DNA from: Mayfieldus sp963772265
GTDB taxonomy: Bacteria > Actinomycetota > Thermoleophilia > Solirubrobacterales > 70-9
NCBI GenBank assembly: GCA_963772265.1
Contig: CAVYWS010000010.1
Coordinates: 62,001-126,000 of the forward strand
Reading direction: 5' to 3'
DNA length: 64,000 bases
Below, in pieces: positions 45,149 through 54,026 of this stretch; positions within the stretch are counted from its first letter, which is position 1; the number at the start of each line of letters is the position of its first letter. Below the pieces are notes generated by a model. It was not told the origin of the DNA and made no database searches. It was given only the letters and a program-made list of their open reading frames with translations. The translations under genes were made by a program, and so were the position numbers.

Positions 45149-45158
45149 CTGTATACAA
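45149..45158. promoter_or_regulatory. Palindromic operator candidate CTGTATACAA in divergent promoter
   Basis: Exact reverse complement of the site at 44191-44200, located between the MDR gene (minus) and the PEP-dependent phosphotransferase gene (plus, start 45211). One site could control both directions. A third exact copy was not found by eye. Confidence 0.6.
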
Positions 45159-45210
45159 CGGCGGCGCCGAAAGGGGCGCCGCCGGGGCCCGAACGAGGAG
45201 GAGAGACCAG

Positions 45211-47050
45211 ATGGCGACGTCGACCGAGTTGGGCTCGTTCCCCAGCCCGTACTCGATCGAAACCCCGCCCGGCTGCGAGGGCTGGGAGGAGATGTACCCC
45301 TACTACACGCTCTTCGACGAGCGCCGGCGCGAGCTCGACGAGAACCGCTTCTGGTTCTGGAACTCGATGCACTTCCCGGTTCCGATGCCGGCCTTCGACG
45401 TCCACGCGATCGACAGCCCCTACCAGGCGGTCGGCTCGTGGCAGAACCGAGTCTTCGCCGTACCGCCGGCGATGGGAATCGACTACAGGATCGTCAACGG
45501 CTACGTCTACATCTCCGGCAACCCGGTCACCGACCCCGACAAGATCGCCGAGCGGGCCGAGTTCTTCCAGAAGCGCGCCGGCTACTACTTCGAGAACTGG
45601 GACGACCTCTACGGCAAGTGGCGCACCAAGATGGAGGCGCTGATCGACGAGATCACCAACCTCCGCGTGCCCGATCTGCCCGAGTACGAGCCCGAGGAGG
45701 TGATGCACTCGGACGATCGCAACACCGCCTTCTACGAGCTGCTCGACGCCTACCAGCGGACGCTCCGCTGCGCCGACCTGATGTGGCAGCACCACTTCGA
45801 GTTCCTGCTGCTCGGCTACGGCGCCTACGCCACCTTCGCCGACTTCTGCAAGGAGGCGCTCCCCGACATCCCCGACCAGCACATCGCCCAGATGGTCGCC
45901 GGGATCGACGTCGCCCTGTTCCGCCCCGACGCCGAGCTGCGGCGCCTGGCCCAGCTGGCGATCGACAGCGGCGTCGACGAGGCGTTCGCGGAGGGCCGCT
46001 CCCCGGAGCAGATCGACGCCGAGCTGGGCCGCAGCGAGGAGGGCCGCAATTGGCTCGACGAGCTCGAGAAGGTCAAGGACCCGTGGTTCAACATGGCCAC
46101 GGGCGACGGCCTCTACCACTACTACCGCAGCTGGTTCGACGACCCGAGCATCCCCTACGCCTCGCTGATCGGCCACGTCAACGCACTGCGGGCGGGCGAG
46201 CAGATCGAGCGCCCGACCGAGGAGATCCGGCGCGAGCGCGACCGCCTCGCGGAGGAATACGGGGCGCTGCTCGACGAGCAGGCCCGGGCGGGCTTCGAGG
46301 AGCTGCTGGGCCTCTCGCGCACCGTCTTCCCCTATGTCGAGGAGCACAAGTTCTTCTGCGACTACTGGTTCCTGACCCGCTGGTGGAACAAGCTGCGCGA
46401 GTTCGGGGCGCTGCTCGCCGAGCACCGCTTCCTCGAGGACGGCGAGGACATCTTCCAGCTCAGCCGCCACGAGGTGGCGACGCGCGCTCGACGAGCTGAC
46501 CCTGACCTGGGCCACCGGCGGCGAGCCGCTCGGGCCCAAGCACTGGCCGCCGATCGCGGCGCGGCGCAAGGAGCTGCTCGCCAAGCTCGGCGAGTGGAAC
46601 CCGCCGCCGGCCCTCGGCGTCACCCCGGAGGCGATCACCGATCCGATGACGATCATGCTCTGGGGCGTGACCACGCAGCGGGTCCAGGAGTGGGCGCGCC
46701 AGCGCGACGACGGCGACGAGTTGACCGGCGCCGCGGCCTCCCCGGGCGAGATCGAAGGCCCGGCGCGGGTGGTGCGGACCGTCGACGAGATCGGCGACGT
46801 CCGCGACGGCGAGATCCTCGTCTGCAGCATCACCTCCCCCGCCTGGGCGCCGATCTTCTCCAAGATCACCGCCGCGGTCACCGACATCGGCGGCGTGATG
46901 TCGCACGCGGCGATCGTCTCGCGCGAGTACGGGCTGCCCGCCGTGGTCGGGACCGGAACCGCGACCTCGCGGATCCGCACCGGCCAGCAGCTGCGCGTCG
47001 ACGGCTCGACCGGCGTGGTGACGATCCTCGACGGCAACGGCGCAGCCTGA
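45211..47050 (+). CDS. PEP-utilizing phosphotransferase large subunit (phenylphosphate synthase alpha / CreH-like), one frameshift
   Basis: About 612 aa (about 70 kDa). The C terminus is a PEP-synthase-type swivelling phosphohistidine domain with SHAAIVSREYGLPAVVG (His about 565) and ITSPAWAPIFSKITA. The N-terminal 450 residues, very rich in Trp, Tyr and Phe, are unlike PEP synthase (for example WFWNSMHFPVPMPAFDVHAI) and probably bind the substrate. The size and split architecture match phenylphosphate synthase subunit 1 of Thauera and CreH of the Corynebacterium 4-cresol pathway. One inserted base near 46492 (natural LDELTLTWATGGEPLGPKHW). ATG 45211 has GAGGAGAG upstream. It is expected to pass phosphate from ATP via its partner to a phenol-like or enol substrate; the substrate itself is unknown. 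Confidence 0.82.
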
Positions 47051-47060
47051 GCAACCGGGC

Positions 47061-48122
47061 ATGAGCGAGCACGCGCGCCCGCTGCAAGAGCTGCGCCGCG
47101 GAGACGCCGAGCGCTTCGGCGGCAAGAGCGCCAGCCTCGGCGAGCTGATCGCGAGCGGAATCCCGGTTCCGCCCGGCTTCGCCCTCTCCTCGGTGGGGTT
47201 CGAGTCCTTCCTCGCCGCCGCCGGCCTCGGGGACGAGATCGCCGAGCGCCTCGCCGGCGTCGATCCCGGCGACGTCGGCTCGCTGCGCTCGGCGTCGGAG
47301 GCGATCGGCGAGCGGATCCGCAGCGGCGCCTTCCCCGACGCCCTGCGGGCCGAGCTCGGCGAGCGCTACGCGGCGCTGGCGGCCGGCCGGGAGGACCCGC
47401 CGGTGGCGGTGCGCTCCAGCGCCCTCGGCGAGGACAGCGAGGCGGCGACCTTCGCGGGCCAGGGTGAGACCTACCTCTGGGTGCGCGGAGGAGACCGCGT
47501 CTGCGAGGCGGTGCGCGACTGCTGGGCGAGCCTCTACAGCCCTGAGGCGATCGCCTATCGCGCCCGGCTCGTCGGAGGTGAGCGGCAGGCGATGGGGGTC
47601 GCCGTGCAGGAGATGATCGACGCCGAGATCTCCGGCGTGATGTTCACCTGCAATCCGGTCAACGGCGACCCCAGCACGCTCGCCGTCAACGCCAGCTGGG
47701 GCCTCGGCCTCGCCGTGGTCGGCGGCGAGGTGACCCCGGACGAGTTCCGGCTGAGCAAGGTGACCGGCGAGATCACCCACCGAAGCGTCGGCCCGAAGCA
47801 GGTCGAGTACCGACCCGACCCCGGGGGCGCGGGCACGGTTCGCGTCGAGGTCTCCGAGGAGCGCCAGGCTGAGGCGTGCCTCGACGAGGACCAGCTCGCC
47901 GCCCTGCTGGAGCTCGGCAAGCGGGTCGAGAAGCACTTCGGCTCCCACCAGGACGTCGAGTGGGCGATCGCCGGCGGCGAGCAGCCCGGCACCTTCGTGC
48001 TGCAGTCGCGCCCCGTGACCACCGCCCTCAAGCGGGAGGCCGGGCCGGGCAAGCGCAAGTCCGCGATCGCGATGGTGATGGGCACCTTCGGGGCCGACGC
48101 AAAGCGATCGGAGAAGCCCTGA
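47061..48122 (+). CDS. PEP/pyruvate-binding ATP-grasp subunit (phenylphosphate synthase beta / CreI-like)
   Basis: 353 aa (about 38 kDa), intact. It corresponds to only the N-terminal ATP-grasp domain of PEP synthase/PPDK: GGKSASLGEL, VAVRSSALGEDSEAATFAGQ, VAVQEMIDAEISGVMFTCNP and the closing DVEWAIAGGE ... FVLQSRPVT. In PEP synthase this domain phosphorylates the swivelling histidine, here on the separate protein encoded 10 bp upstream. The two proteins together equal a split PEP synthase without the PEP-binding TIM barrel, as in phenylphosphate synthase and CreHI. The stop overlaps the biotin carrier ATG (TGATG). The usual third (CBS-domain) subunit of phenylphosphate synthase is not seen. 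Confidence 0.88.
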   Translation: MSEHARPLQELRRGDAERFGGKSASLGELIASGIPVPPGFALSSVGFESFLAAAGLGDEIAERLAGVDPGDVGSLRSASEAIGERIRSGAFPDALRAELGERYAALAAGREDPPVAVRSSALGEDSEAATFAGQGETYLWVRGGDRVCEAVRDCWASLYSPEAIAYRARLVGGERQAMGVAVQEMIDAEISGVMFTCNPVNGDPSTLAVNASWGLGLAVVGGEVTPDEFRLSKVTGEITHRSVGPKQVEYRPDPGGAGTVRVEVSEERQAEACLDEDQLAALLELGKRVEKHFGSHQDVEWAIAGGEQPGTFVLQSRPVTTALKREAGPGKRKSAIAMVMGTFGADAKRSEKP

Positions 48123-48562
48123 TGGCGCTGAGCGACGACGACGTACGCGAGATCCTGCGGCTGATCGACGAGTCCGAGCTCGACGAGCTGCGGATCGAGC
48201 GCCCCGACTTCAAGCTGCATGTGCGGCGCGGCGCGGCGCCGGCGGTCGAGGAGCCCGAACCGCAGAGCCGGTCGACGCCGCCGGCGGAAGGCCGGCCGGC
48301 TGCGAAGAGCAGGCCCACCGGCCAGGCAGCGACGATCGACGCTCCGATGCTGGGGACCTTCTACGTCGCCGACGGCCCCAGCGCCGAGCCCTTCGTAGAG
48401 GTCGGCGCCCGGGTCGAGCCGGGCACCGTGGTCGGGATCATCGAGGTGATGAAGATGATGAATTCGGTGCGGGCCGAGGTGTCGGGGACGATCGTCGAGG
48501 TCTGCGCCGAGAACGCCGAGCTGGTCGAAGAAGGACAACCGCTGTTCAGGGTGCAGCCGTGA
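48122..48562 (+). CDS. Biotin carboxyl carrier protein (AccB-like)
   Basis: 146 aa. N-terminal helical segment (LSDDDVREILRLIDESELDELRI) like AccB, a Pro/Ala linker, then a biotinyl domain with the biotinylation lysine in IIEVMKMMNSVRAEVSG and the family thumb region FYVADGPSAEPFVEVG. It overlaps both the ATP-grasp subunit (1 bp) and the carboxyltransferase (4 bp), so it is produced with them. No biotin carboxylase gene is present in the window; a genome-wide AccC-type subunit would have to charge it. Confidence 0.92.
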   Translation: MALSDDDVREILRLIDESELDELRIERPDFKLHVRRGAAPAVEEPEPQSRSTPPAEGRPAAKSRPTGQAATIDAPMLGTFYVADGPSAEPFVEVGARVEPGTVVGIIEVMKMMNSVRAEVSGTIVEVCAENAELVEEGQPLFRVQP

Positions 48563-50035
48563 GCGCCGCGATCGACATCGTCGACACCACGACCCGGGAC
48601 GGCAACCAGAGCCTCTGGAGCGCGACCGGCCTCACCACCCCGGACATCCTCGCGATCGCCCCGACCATGGACCGGGTCGGCTTCCACGCCCTCGACTTCA
48701 CCTCGAGCACCCACATGGCGGTGTCGGTGCGCTTCCATCGCGAGGATCCCTGGGAGCGGATTCGCCTGGTCAGCGAGGCGATGCCGAACACGCCTCTGAA
48801 CCTGATCACCACCGGCATGCGCTTCATCTCCTGGGTGCCGGCCGGCGAGGACCTGATGCGGCTCTCCTTCCGCTGCGTGGTTCGCAACGGAATCCGCCGC
48901 TTTCAGATCGCCGACCCCTCCAACGATCCCGACTCGCTGGTGCGGCTCGCCCGGATGGCGCGCGAGGAGGGGGTCGAGGAGGTGGTGGTCGGCCTCACCT
49001 ACTCGATCAGCCCCGTGCACACGCACGCCTACTACGTCGAGCGGGCGCGAGCCGTCTCCGCGTCGGAGGACATCGACCGCCTCTACCTCAAGGACCCGGG
49101 CGGGCTGCTGACGCCCGACGCCGTCCGCGAGCTGGCGCCGGCCTTCATCGAGGCGTTCGCGCCCCGCCCGGTCGAGCTGCACAGCCACTGCACGATCGGG
49201 CTCGGCCCGTTGGCCTACGTCGAGGGGCTGCGGGCGGGGATCCGCGTCCTGCACACGGCGGTGCCGCCGCTCGCCAACGGGACCTCTAACCCGCCGGTCG
49301 ACGGCACCCTGCGCAACCTCGAGGCGGAGGGCTTCTCGCACCGGCTCGACCTCGAAGCGCTGGCTGCGGTGGCCGAGCACTTCGCCGGGCTGGCCCGCGA
49401 ACGGGACCTGCCCTCCGGCGCCCCCGCGGACTACGACGCCGCCTACTACCGCCATCAGATGCCCGGCGGGATGGTGACGACGACCAAGCGGATGCTCGAG
49501 GAGCAGCGCCGCCCCGAGCTCTTCGACGCGGTGCTGGAGGAGGTGACCCGGGTGCGGGCCGAGATGGGCTATCCGATCATGGTCACCCCGGTCTCGCAGT
49601 TCGTCGCCACGCAGGCGGTGATGAACGTGATCTCCGGCGACCGCTGGTCGAACGTCTCCGACGAGACGGTGCGCTACTTCCTCGGCCATTTCTACGAGCC
49701 GGCGGCGCCCCTCGATCCAGAGGTCGCCGACAAGGTGCTCTCGCTTCCCCGCGCCGGGGAGCTGCGGGATCTCGAGCCGCTCGGCCTCGAGGGCGCCCGC
49801 GAGCGCTTCGGGGCGCGGATCTCCGAGGAGGAGCTGCTGCTGCGGCTGACGATGCCGGCCGAGCAGGTCGACGCGATGGTCGAGGGGCAGGCGCCGCTGC
49901 GCCCGGCGCCGAAGAAGCGCCCGGGTGAGGACCCGCTGGTCTGGCTGCTGCGCGAGGTCTCCAAACGGGAAGTCGGTCAGCTACCTGCGGGTGGAGACCG
50001 GCGACGATCTGGTGGTGTGGCGACGTGCGGCTTGA
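48559..50035 (+). CDS. Biotin-dependent carboxyltransferase (PYC/OadA/transcarboxylase 5S type), 3' frameshift
   Basis: About 491-aa HMGL-like TIM-barrel carboxyltransferase. TTRDGNQSLW (Asp14, Gln17), the lysine expected to be carboxylated in YLKDPGGLL (Lys178), and metal-binding His208/His210 in ELHSHCTIG are at positions equivalent to the transcarboxylase 5S subunit. MPGGMVTTT and VTPVSQFVATQAVMNV are conserved too. The last 20 residues are out of frame by one base near 49972 (natural ending VSYLRVETGDDLVVW). It lacks its own biotinyl domain; the separate carrier upstream supplies it. The acceptor or donor is unknown. Translationally coupled at both ends within the phosphotransferase operon. 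Confidence 0.88.
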
Positions 50036-50828
50036 CGACGTCGGCGGCTTCGTCTTCGACATCGACGGCTCGCTGGTCCACCGCGGCGGCGACTTCCGCT
50101 CCGAGCCTCTGCCCGGCGCGGTCGAGGTGCTGGAGAGGATTCGCGCCTCCGGCCGCCCCCTGGTCCTGTTCACGAACGGCAGCCACCTGACCCCCGAGGA
50201 GTTCGCCTCGGGGCTGACCGAGGACGGGCTGCCGGTCAGCGGCGAGGAGATCCTGACCCCGGTCTGCTGCGCGCTCTCCTACCTTCGCGACCGCCACCCC
50301 GGCCAGACGGTGATGGTCTTCGGCTCGGCCTCGACCAAGGAGCGGATGGCGCGCGAGGGCGTCACGGTGACCGAAGGGGTCGACGCGGGGGCCGTCTTCG
50401 TCACCCACGTCGAGCAGGTCGACCTCGACGAGGCCGAGGAGGCGGCCCGAGCGGTCCTGCGCGGCGCCTCGCTTCTGACCGCGAACTACGGCCCCGGCTA
50501 CTGGGGCGCCAACGGCATCATCTTCAGCAAGGGCGCGATGGTCACCGCCGCGATCGCCAAGGTGACCGAGGCCGAGCCGATCGTCGTCGGCAAGCCATCG
50601 GAGGTCGCCGTGCAGGAGGTCTCGAGGCGCCTCGGGGTGCCCACCGAGCAGGTCGCGGTGATCGGCGACGACCTCGACATGGACATCGCCCTGGGGCACC
50701 TCGGCGGCTCGCGCACGATCCTCGTCCGCAGCGGGCTCAGCGGCAGGATCGACCTCGCCGACGTGCCAGAGAGCAAGCGCCCGGGAGAGGTGATCGACGG
50801 GGTCGAGGAGATCCTGCCCTGGCTTTGA
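50025..50828 (+). CDS. HAD-superfamily phosphatase, NagD-like (IIA)
   Basis: 267 aa. Nucleophile motif FDIDGSL (Asp12, Asp14), TNGS motif at the end of the first strand, VGKPS with the conserved lysine, and GDDLDMDIALG as motif IV; the long C2 cap between is that of NagD-type phosphatases. GTG 50025 overlaps the carboxyltransferase end, so it belongs to the same operon. A phosphotransferase and a phosphatase in one operon recall the 4-cresol (cre) pathway, where a HAD enzyme removes the phosphate after oxidation. Last gene of the plus-strand operon; convergent with the amidase. Confidence 0.88.
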   Translation: MRLDDVGGFVFDIDGSLVHRGGDFRSEPLPGAVEVLERIRASGRPLVLFTNGSHLTPEEFASGLTEDGLPVSGEEILTPVCCALSYLRDRHPGQTVMVFGSASTKERMAREGVTVTEGVDAGAVFVTHVEQVDLDEAEEAARAVLRGASLLTANYGPGYWGANGIIFSKGAMVTAAIAKVTEAEPIVVGKPSEVAVQEVSRRLGVPTEQVAVIGDDLDMDIALGHLGGSRTILVRSGLSGRIDLADVPESKRPGEVIDGVEEILPWL

Positions 50829-50838
50829 GCGGCGGGGC

Positions 50839-52289
50839 TCAGGACGGCGGCCGCGGGGGTGCCAGCGCCTGCTCCTGGAGGTCGATCGCCGCCTGCACCA
50901 GCGCCGCCTCGGATCCCCGTAGACCGACCAGCGACACGCCGACCGGGAGGCCGGCTGCCGCGACCGACGCCTGCCGGCAGCGAGGCGACCGGAAAGCCGG
51001 TCAGGTCCCAGGTCGCGGTCAGCGCGATCATCGGGTCTCCCTCGCCGCCGGCGTGGCCTGGGTCGTAGCCGTCGCCACGGACGGGCGCGACCAGCGGCAC
51101 CGTCGGCTCGAGCAGGAAGTCGACTCGGTGCTCGGCGAACCAGGACTCCCACTCAGCCGTGAACGCCTCGCGCTGCTGCTGGGCGCCAACGTAGACCGCG
51201 GCATCGCCGAGGTTCTCGGCCGCCTCGACCAGCTCGCGGATGCTGGGCCGGTAGCGGTCGGCGCGGTCCGCGAACTGGCGGTGATACGCCCACATCTCGG
51301 CGAACAGCACTGCGCTCATCCGATCGCCCGGCAGCTCGGCCGGCGCCGGATGCTCGACGAAGGACGCACCGAGCTTCTCGCACTCCGTTCGCGCCCTCTC
51401 CAGGCCCTCGGCGACGTCCGCCTCGAGCTCCTGGCGCTGGGGCCGATCGGTGATCGCGAGCGTCAACCCTTCGAGCGGCCGCGGGCCGGAGCCTGGCCTC
51501 GAGCGGAAGCGGCCCGACCGCGGCCGGGGGCGGCATCAGCGGCGACACCTGCGCGCCCCCGGAGGCCAGGGCGGCGAGCAGGGCGCTGCAATCCGCGACC
51601 GATCTGGCCATCGGGCCGGAGTGGTCGAGCGTCTGGGCGAGCGGCACCACCCCGTCCATCGGCACGCGTCCGTGCGTCGGCTTGACCGCGCTGGTCCCGC
51701 AGAGGGCGGAGGGAATGCGAAGCGAGCCGAGCGTGTCGGTGCCGAGCGCCGCCGGAACCATCCGCGCCGCGAGCGCGGCGGCCGAGCCCCCGCTGGAGCC
51801 CCCCGCCGCGCGATCCAGCGCCCAGGGGTTCCCGACCTGATCCGTGGTGCCCCCGGCGGCGAACTCGTGTGTGTGGGTGTGGCCCACCAGGACCATCCCC
51901 TGCTCGCGGAGCCGGGCCCAGGCTGTGGAGTCCGCGGTGGCGGTGTTGCCGTCGAGCACCCGGCTCGAGGCGGTGACGGGAAGCCCGGCGACGGAGTAGA
52001 GGTCCTTGACCGCGATCGGGATCCCGCAGAGCAGCGGCGCGTCGCCGCGTTCGCGGTCAAGGCGCCGGTCCGCCGCAGCGGCGAGATCCTGCGCCAGCTC
52101 CGGATAGAGGCGGACCCAGGCGTTGACCGCCTCGGGGGCGCCGTCGAAGCTGGGCGCACCCCCATTCGCGTCATCGATGCGCTGAAGGCAGGCCGCGAGC
52201 AGCTCGGCCGAGGAGAGCTCGCGGGAGCGCAGCAGCGTAGCCGCCGCCAGCATCCCGAGCTCGGATGGGTCGGCGGCTACAGGCCCCAC
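50839..52289 (-). CDS. Amidase signature family hydrolase, frameshifted
   Basis: About 480 aa. Amidase-signature catalytic triad is visible: Lys in IAVKDLYS, cis-Ser and Ser in AGGSSGGSAAALAA and TDTLGSLRIPSALCG. Later AVKPTHGRVPMDGVVP and QTLDHSGPMARSVADC follow. The frame changes near 51470 and again near 50985; the corrected C terminus ends ALAPPRPPS at TGA (plus-strand tca 50839-50841). The GTG start at 52289 overlaps the stop of the upstream NTF2-like gene. Last gene of the minus-strand aromatic operon. The substrate is unknown; arylamides or glutamyl-tRNA-amidotransferase-like activity cannot be told apart, but it is not part of a gatCAB set. Confidence 0.82.
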
Positions 52290-52663
52290 CAGCGGTCGAG
52301 CGCGTGCTGGTCGTCCTCGAAGATCTGGTGATGGACGATCTCCCCGTCCTCGACCCGCATCAGCTCCATCGCCTTCCACTCATGGCGCTCGCCCTCGCGC
52401 TCAGCGCTGAGCGACGCCAGGCCCGCCTCGTACCCGTCGCCGGCGAAAAGCGCGTCGTAGCCGGCCGAGAACGAGCCGCCGGTCAGCTCCCCCACCCGCA
52501 TGAAGAACCCCTTTATCTCCTCGCGGCCGCGGTAGTCCCGCGACAGCGGGCCCTGGCCCGGATAGTGAAGGACTGCATCCTCCGCGTACATCGCGACGGC
52601 GCCGTCGAGATCGCCCGCCGAGAGCTTGTCGATGTGGTCCTTGAGCAGCTTCGCCTCGCCCAT
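52277..52663 (-). CDS. SnoaL/NTF2-like protein in aromatic operon
   Basis: 128 aa. Starts at ATG 52663 (MGEAKLLKDHIDKLS) behind a good GGAGGAGG, rather than the in-frame TTG 15 nt upstream. The pattern AGDLDGAVAMYAEDAVLHYPG, YRGREEIKGFF and C-terminal IVHHQIFEDD is that of SnoaL-like polyketide-cyclase/ketosteroid-isomerase folds. It overlaps the amidase start. Function unknown; it may act on a small intermediate in the pathway. Confidence 0.8.
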   Translation of the reverse strand: MGEAKLLKDHIDKLSAGDLDGAVAMYAEDAVLHYPGQGPLSRDYRGREEIKGFFMRVGELTGGSFSAGYDALFAGDGYEAGLASLSAEREGERHEWKAMELMRVEDGEIVHHQIFEDDQHALDRWWGL

Positions 52664-52712
52664 CTCAACCTCCTCCAATCGCCAGCGGATCTGACCCGGC
52701 GAGTATCTTGCC

Positions 52713-54026
52713 TCAGATGCCTTGGCGGCGGTCGACCACCCGCGCCGCCTTGCCCTCGCTGCGGGGAATGGCCCCCGGATCTACCACCTCGATCGCGATC
52801 CTGATCCCGATCTGCTCGCGGAGCAGGCCCTCCAACCGTCGCCCGAGGCTCTCGCGATCGAGATCCGCGGCGACGGGCTCGCATCGAACCGTCAGCTCGT
52901 CCAACTGCTCGGGGCGCTCGACGATCAGCTGGTAATGCGGCGCGACCTCCTCGACGCCGAGCAGAAGCTGCTCGATCTGCGAGGGGAAGAGGTTTACGCC
53001 GCGGATGATCAGCATGTCGTCGACCCGGCCTTGCAGGTCGCGGATGCGCGCGATGGTGCGCCCGCATCCGCAGGGCTCGTGGGTCAGCGAGCCGAGGTCG
53101 CGGGTGCGGTAGCGGATCAGCGGCAGCGCCTCCTTGGTCAGGCTGGTGAAGACGAGCTCCCCGACCTCCCCGTCCGGTAGCGGGTCGCCGTTCTCGGCGT
53201 CGACGACCTCGACCAGGAAGTGGTCCTCCTGCACGTGCAGCCCGTCCTGGGCCGGGCACTCGGCGGCAACCCCTGGCCCGCACATCTCCGAGAGGCCGTA
53301 ATTGTTGATCGCTGTGATGCCCAGCTCGCGTTCGATCTGCTTCCGCATCGCCTCGCTCCAGGGCTCGCCGCCGAACAGCCCCAGCTCGAGGGGAAGGGCC
53401 GGCGGGTCACCCCCCTCGTCGCGAATACCCTGCGCGATCACGAGCGCGTAGGAGGGGGTCGAGACCAGCACCTGGCCGCCGAGGTCCTCCAGCAGCATCG
53501 CCTGACGGGCGGTCCGGCCGCCGGAGACCGGGACCACGGTCGCCCCGATCCGCTCCGCTCCGTCGTGGAACCCGAGCCCGCCGGTGAACAGCCCGTAGCC
53601 GTTGGCGTTGTGGACGACCATGCCCGGGCGGACCCCGGCCATCGTCATACAGCGCGCCATCACCTCGGCCCAGTTCTCGAGGTCGGCGCGGGTGTAGGCG
53701 ACGACGGTCGGCTTGCCGTGGGTGCCACTGGAGGCGTGCACCCGGACGACCTGCTCGCGCGGGACCGCGAGCAGGCCGAACGGATAGTGCTCGCGCAGGT
53801 CGTCCTTGACGATGAACCCGACCCCGCGCAGGTCGTCGAGCGAGCCCAGATCCTCGGCGGCGGAGATGCCGGCCTCGGCGAGATGGGCGGCGCCGACCGG
53901 CTGTCCGGCGAGCACCCGCTCGACCGTCCCCCGCAGGCGCCGCAGCTGCATGGCGCGCAGCTCCTCGCGCGAGGCGGTCTCGGCCGGGTCCCGGATCGCC
54001 GCCTCAGAGGCTGCGCTCGTGTGCAT
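52713..54026 (-). CDS. paaK: Phenylacetate-CoA ligase (PaaK)
   Basis: 437-aa adenylate-forming ligase with intact frame. AMP-binding loop SSGTHGKP (99-106), VHNANGYGLFTGGLGFHDG, NNYGLSEMCGPGVA, YRTRDLGSLTHEPCGCGRT with the PaaK cysteine motif, the hinge GRVDDMLIIRGVNLFPSQIE and the C-terminal lysine in SEGKAARV. Very close in organisation to true PaaK. It activates phenylacetate or a hydroxyphenylacetate as CoA thioester. It overlaps the DpgC-like gene by 23 bp, suggesting that the CoA ester it makes is that enzyme's substrate. No paaABCDE ring epoxidase is seen nearby. Confidence 0.93.
   Translation of the reverse strand: MHTSAASEAAIRDPAETASREELRAMQLRRLRGTVERVLAGQPVGAAHLAEAGISAAEDLGSLDDLRGVGFIVKDDLREHYPFGLLAVPREQVVRVHASSGTHGKPTVVAYTRADLENWAEVMARCMTMAGVRPGMVVHNANGYGLFTGGLGFHDGAERIGATVVPVSGGRTARQAMLLEDLGGQVLVSTPSYALVIAQGIRDEGGDPPALPLELGLFGGEPWSEAMRKQIERELGITAINNYGLSEMCGPGVAAECPAQDGLHVQEDHFLVEVVDAENGDPLPDGEVGELVFTSLTKEALPLIRYRTRDLGSLTHEPCGCGRTIARIRDLQGRVDDMLIIRGVNLFPSQIEQLLLGVEEVAPHYQLIVERPEQLDELTVRCEPVAADLDRESLGRRLEGLLREQIGIRIAIEVVDPGAIPRSEGKAARVVDRRQGI

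Noticed and set aside
44077..45210. Plus-strand frame upstream of the phosphotransferase ATG, allowing a 995-residue protein
   Set aside because: It runs antisense through the aldehyde dehydrogenase and MDR genes; the conserved protein and a good ribosome binding site start at 45211.
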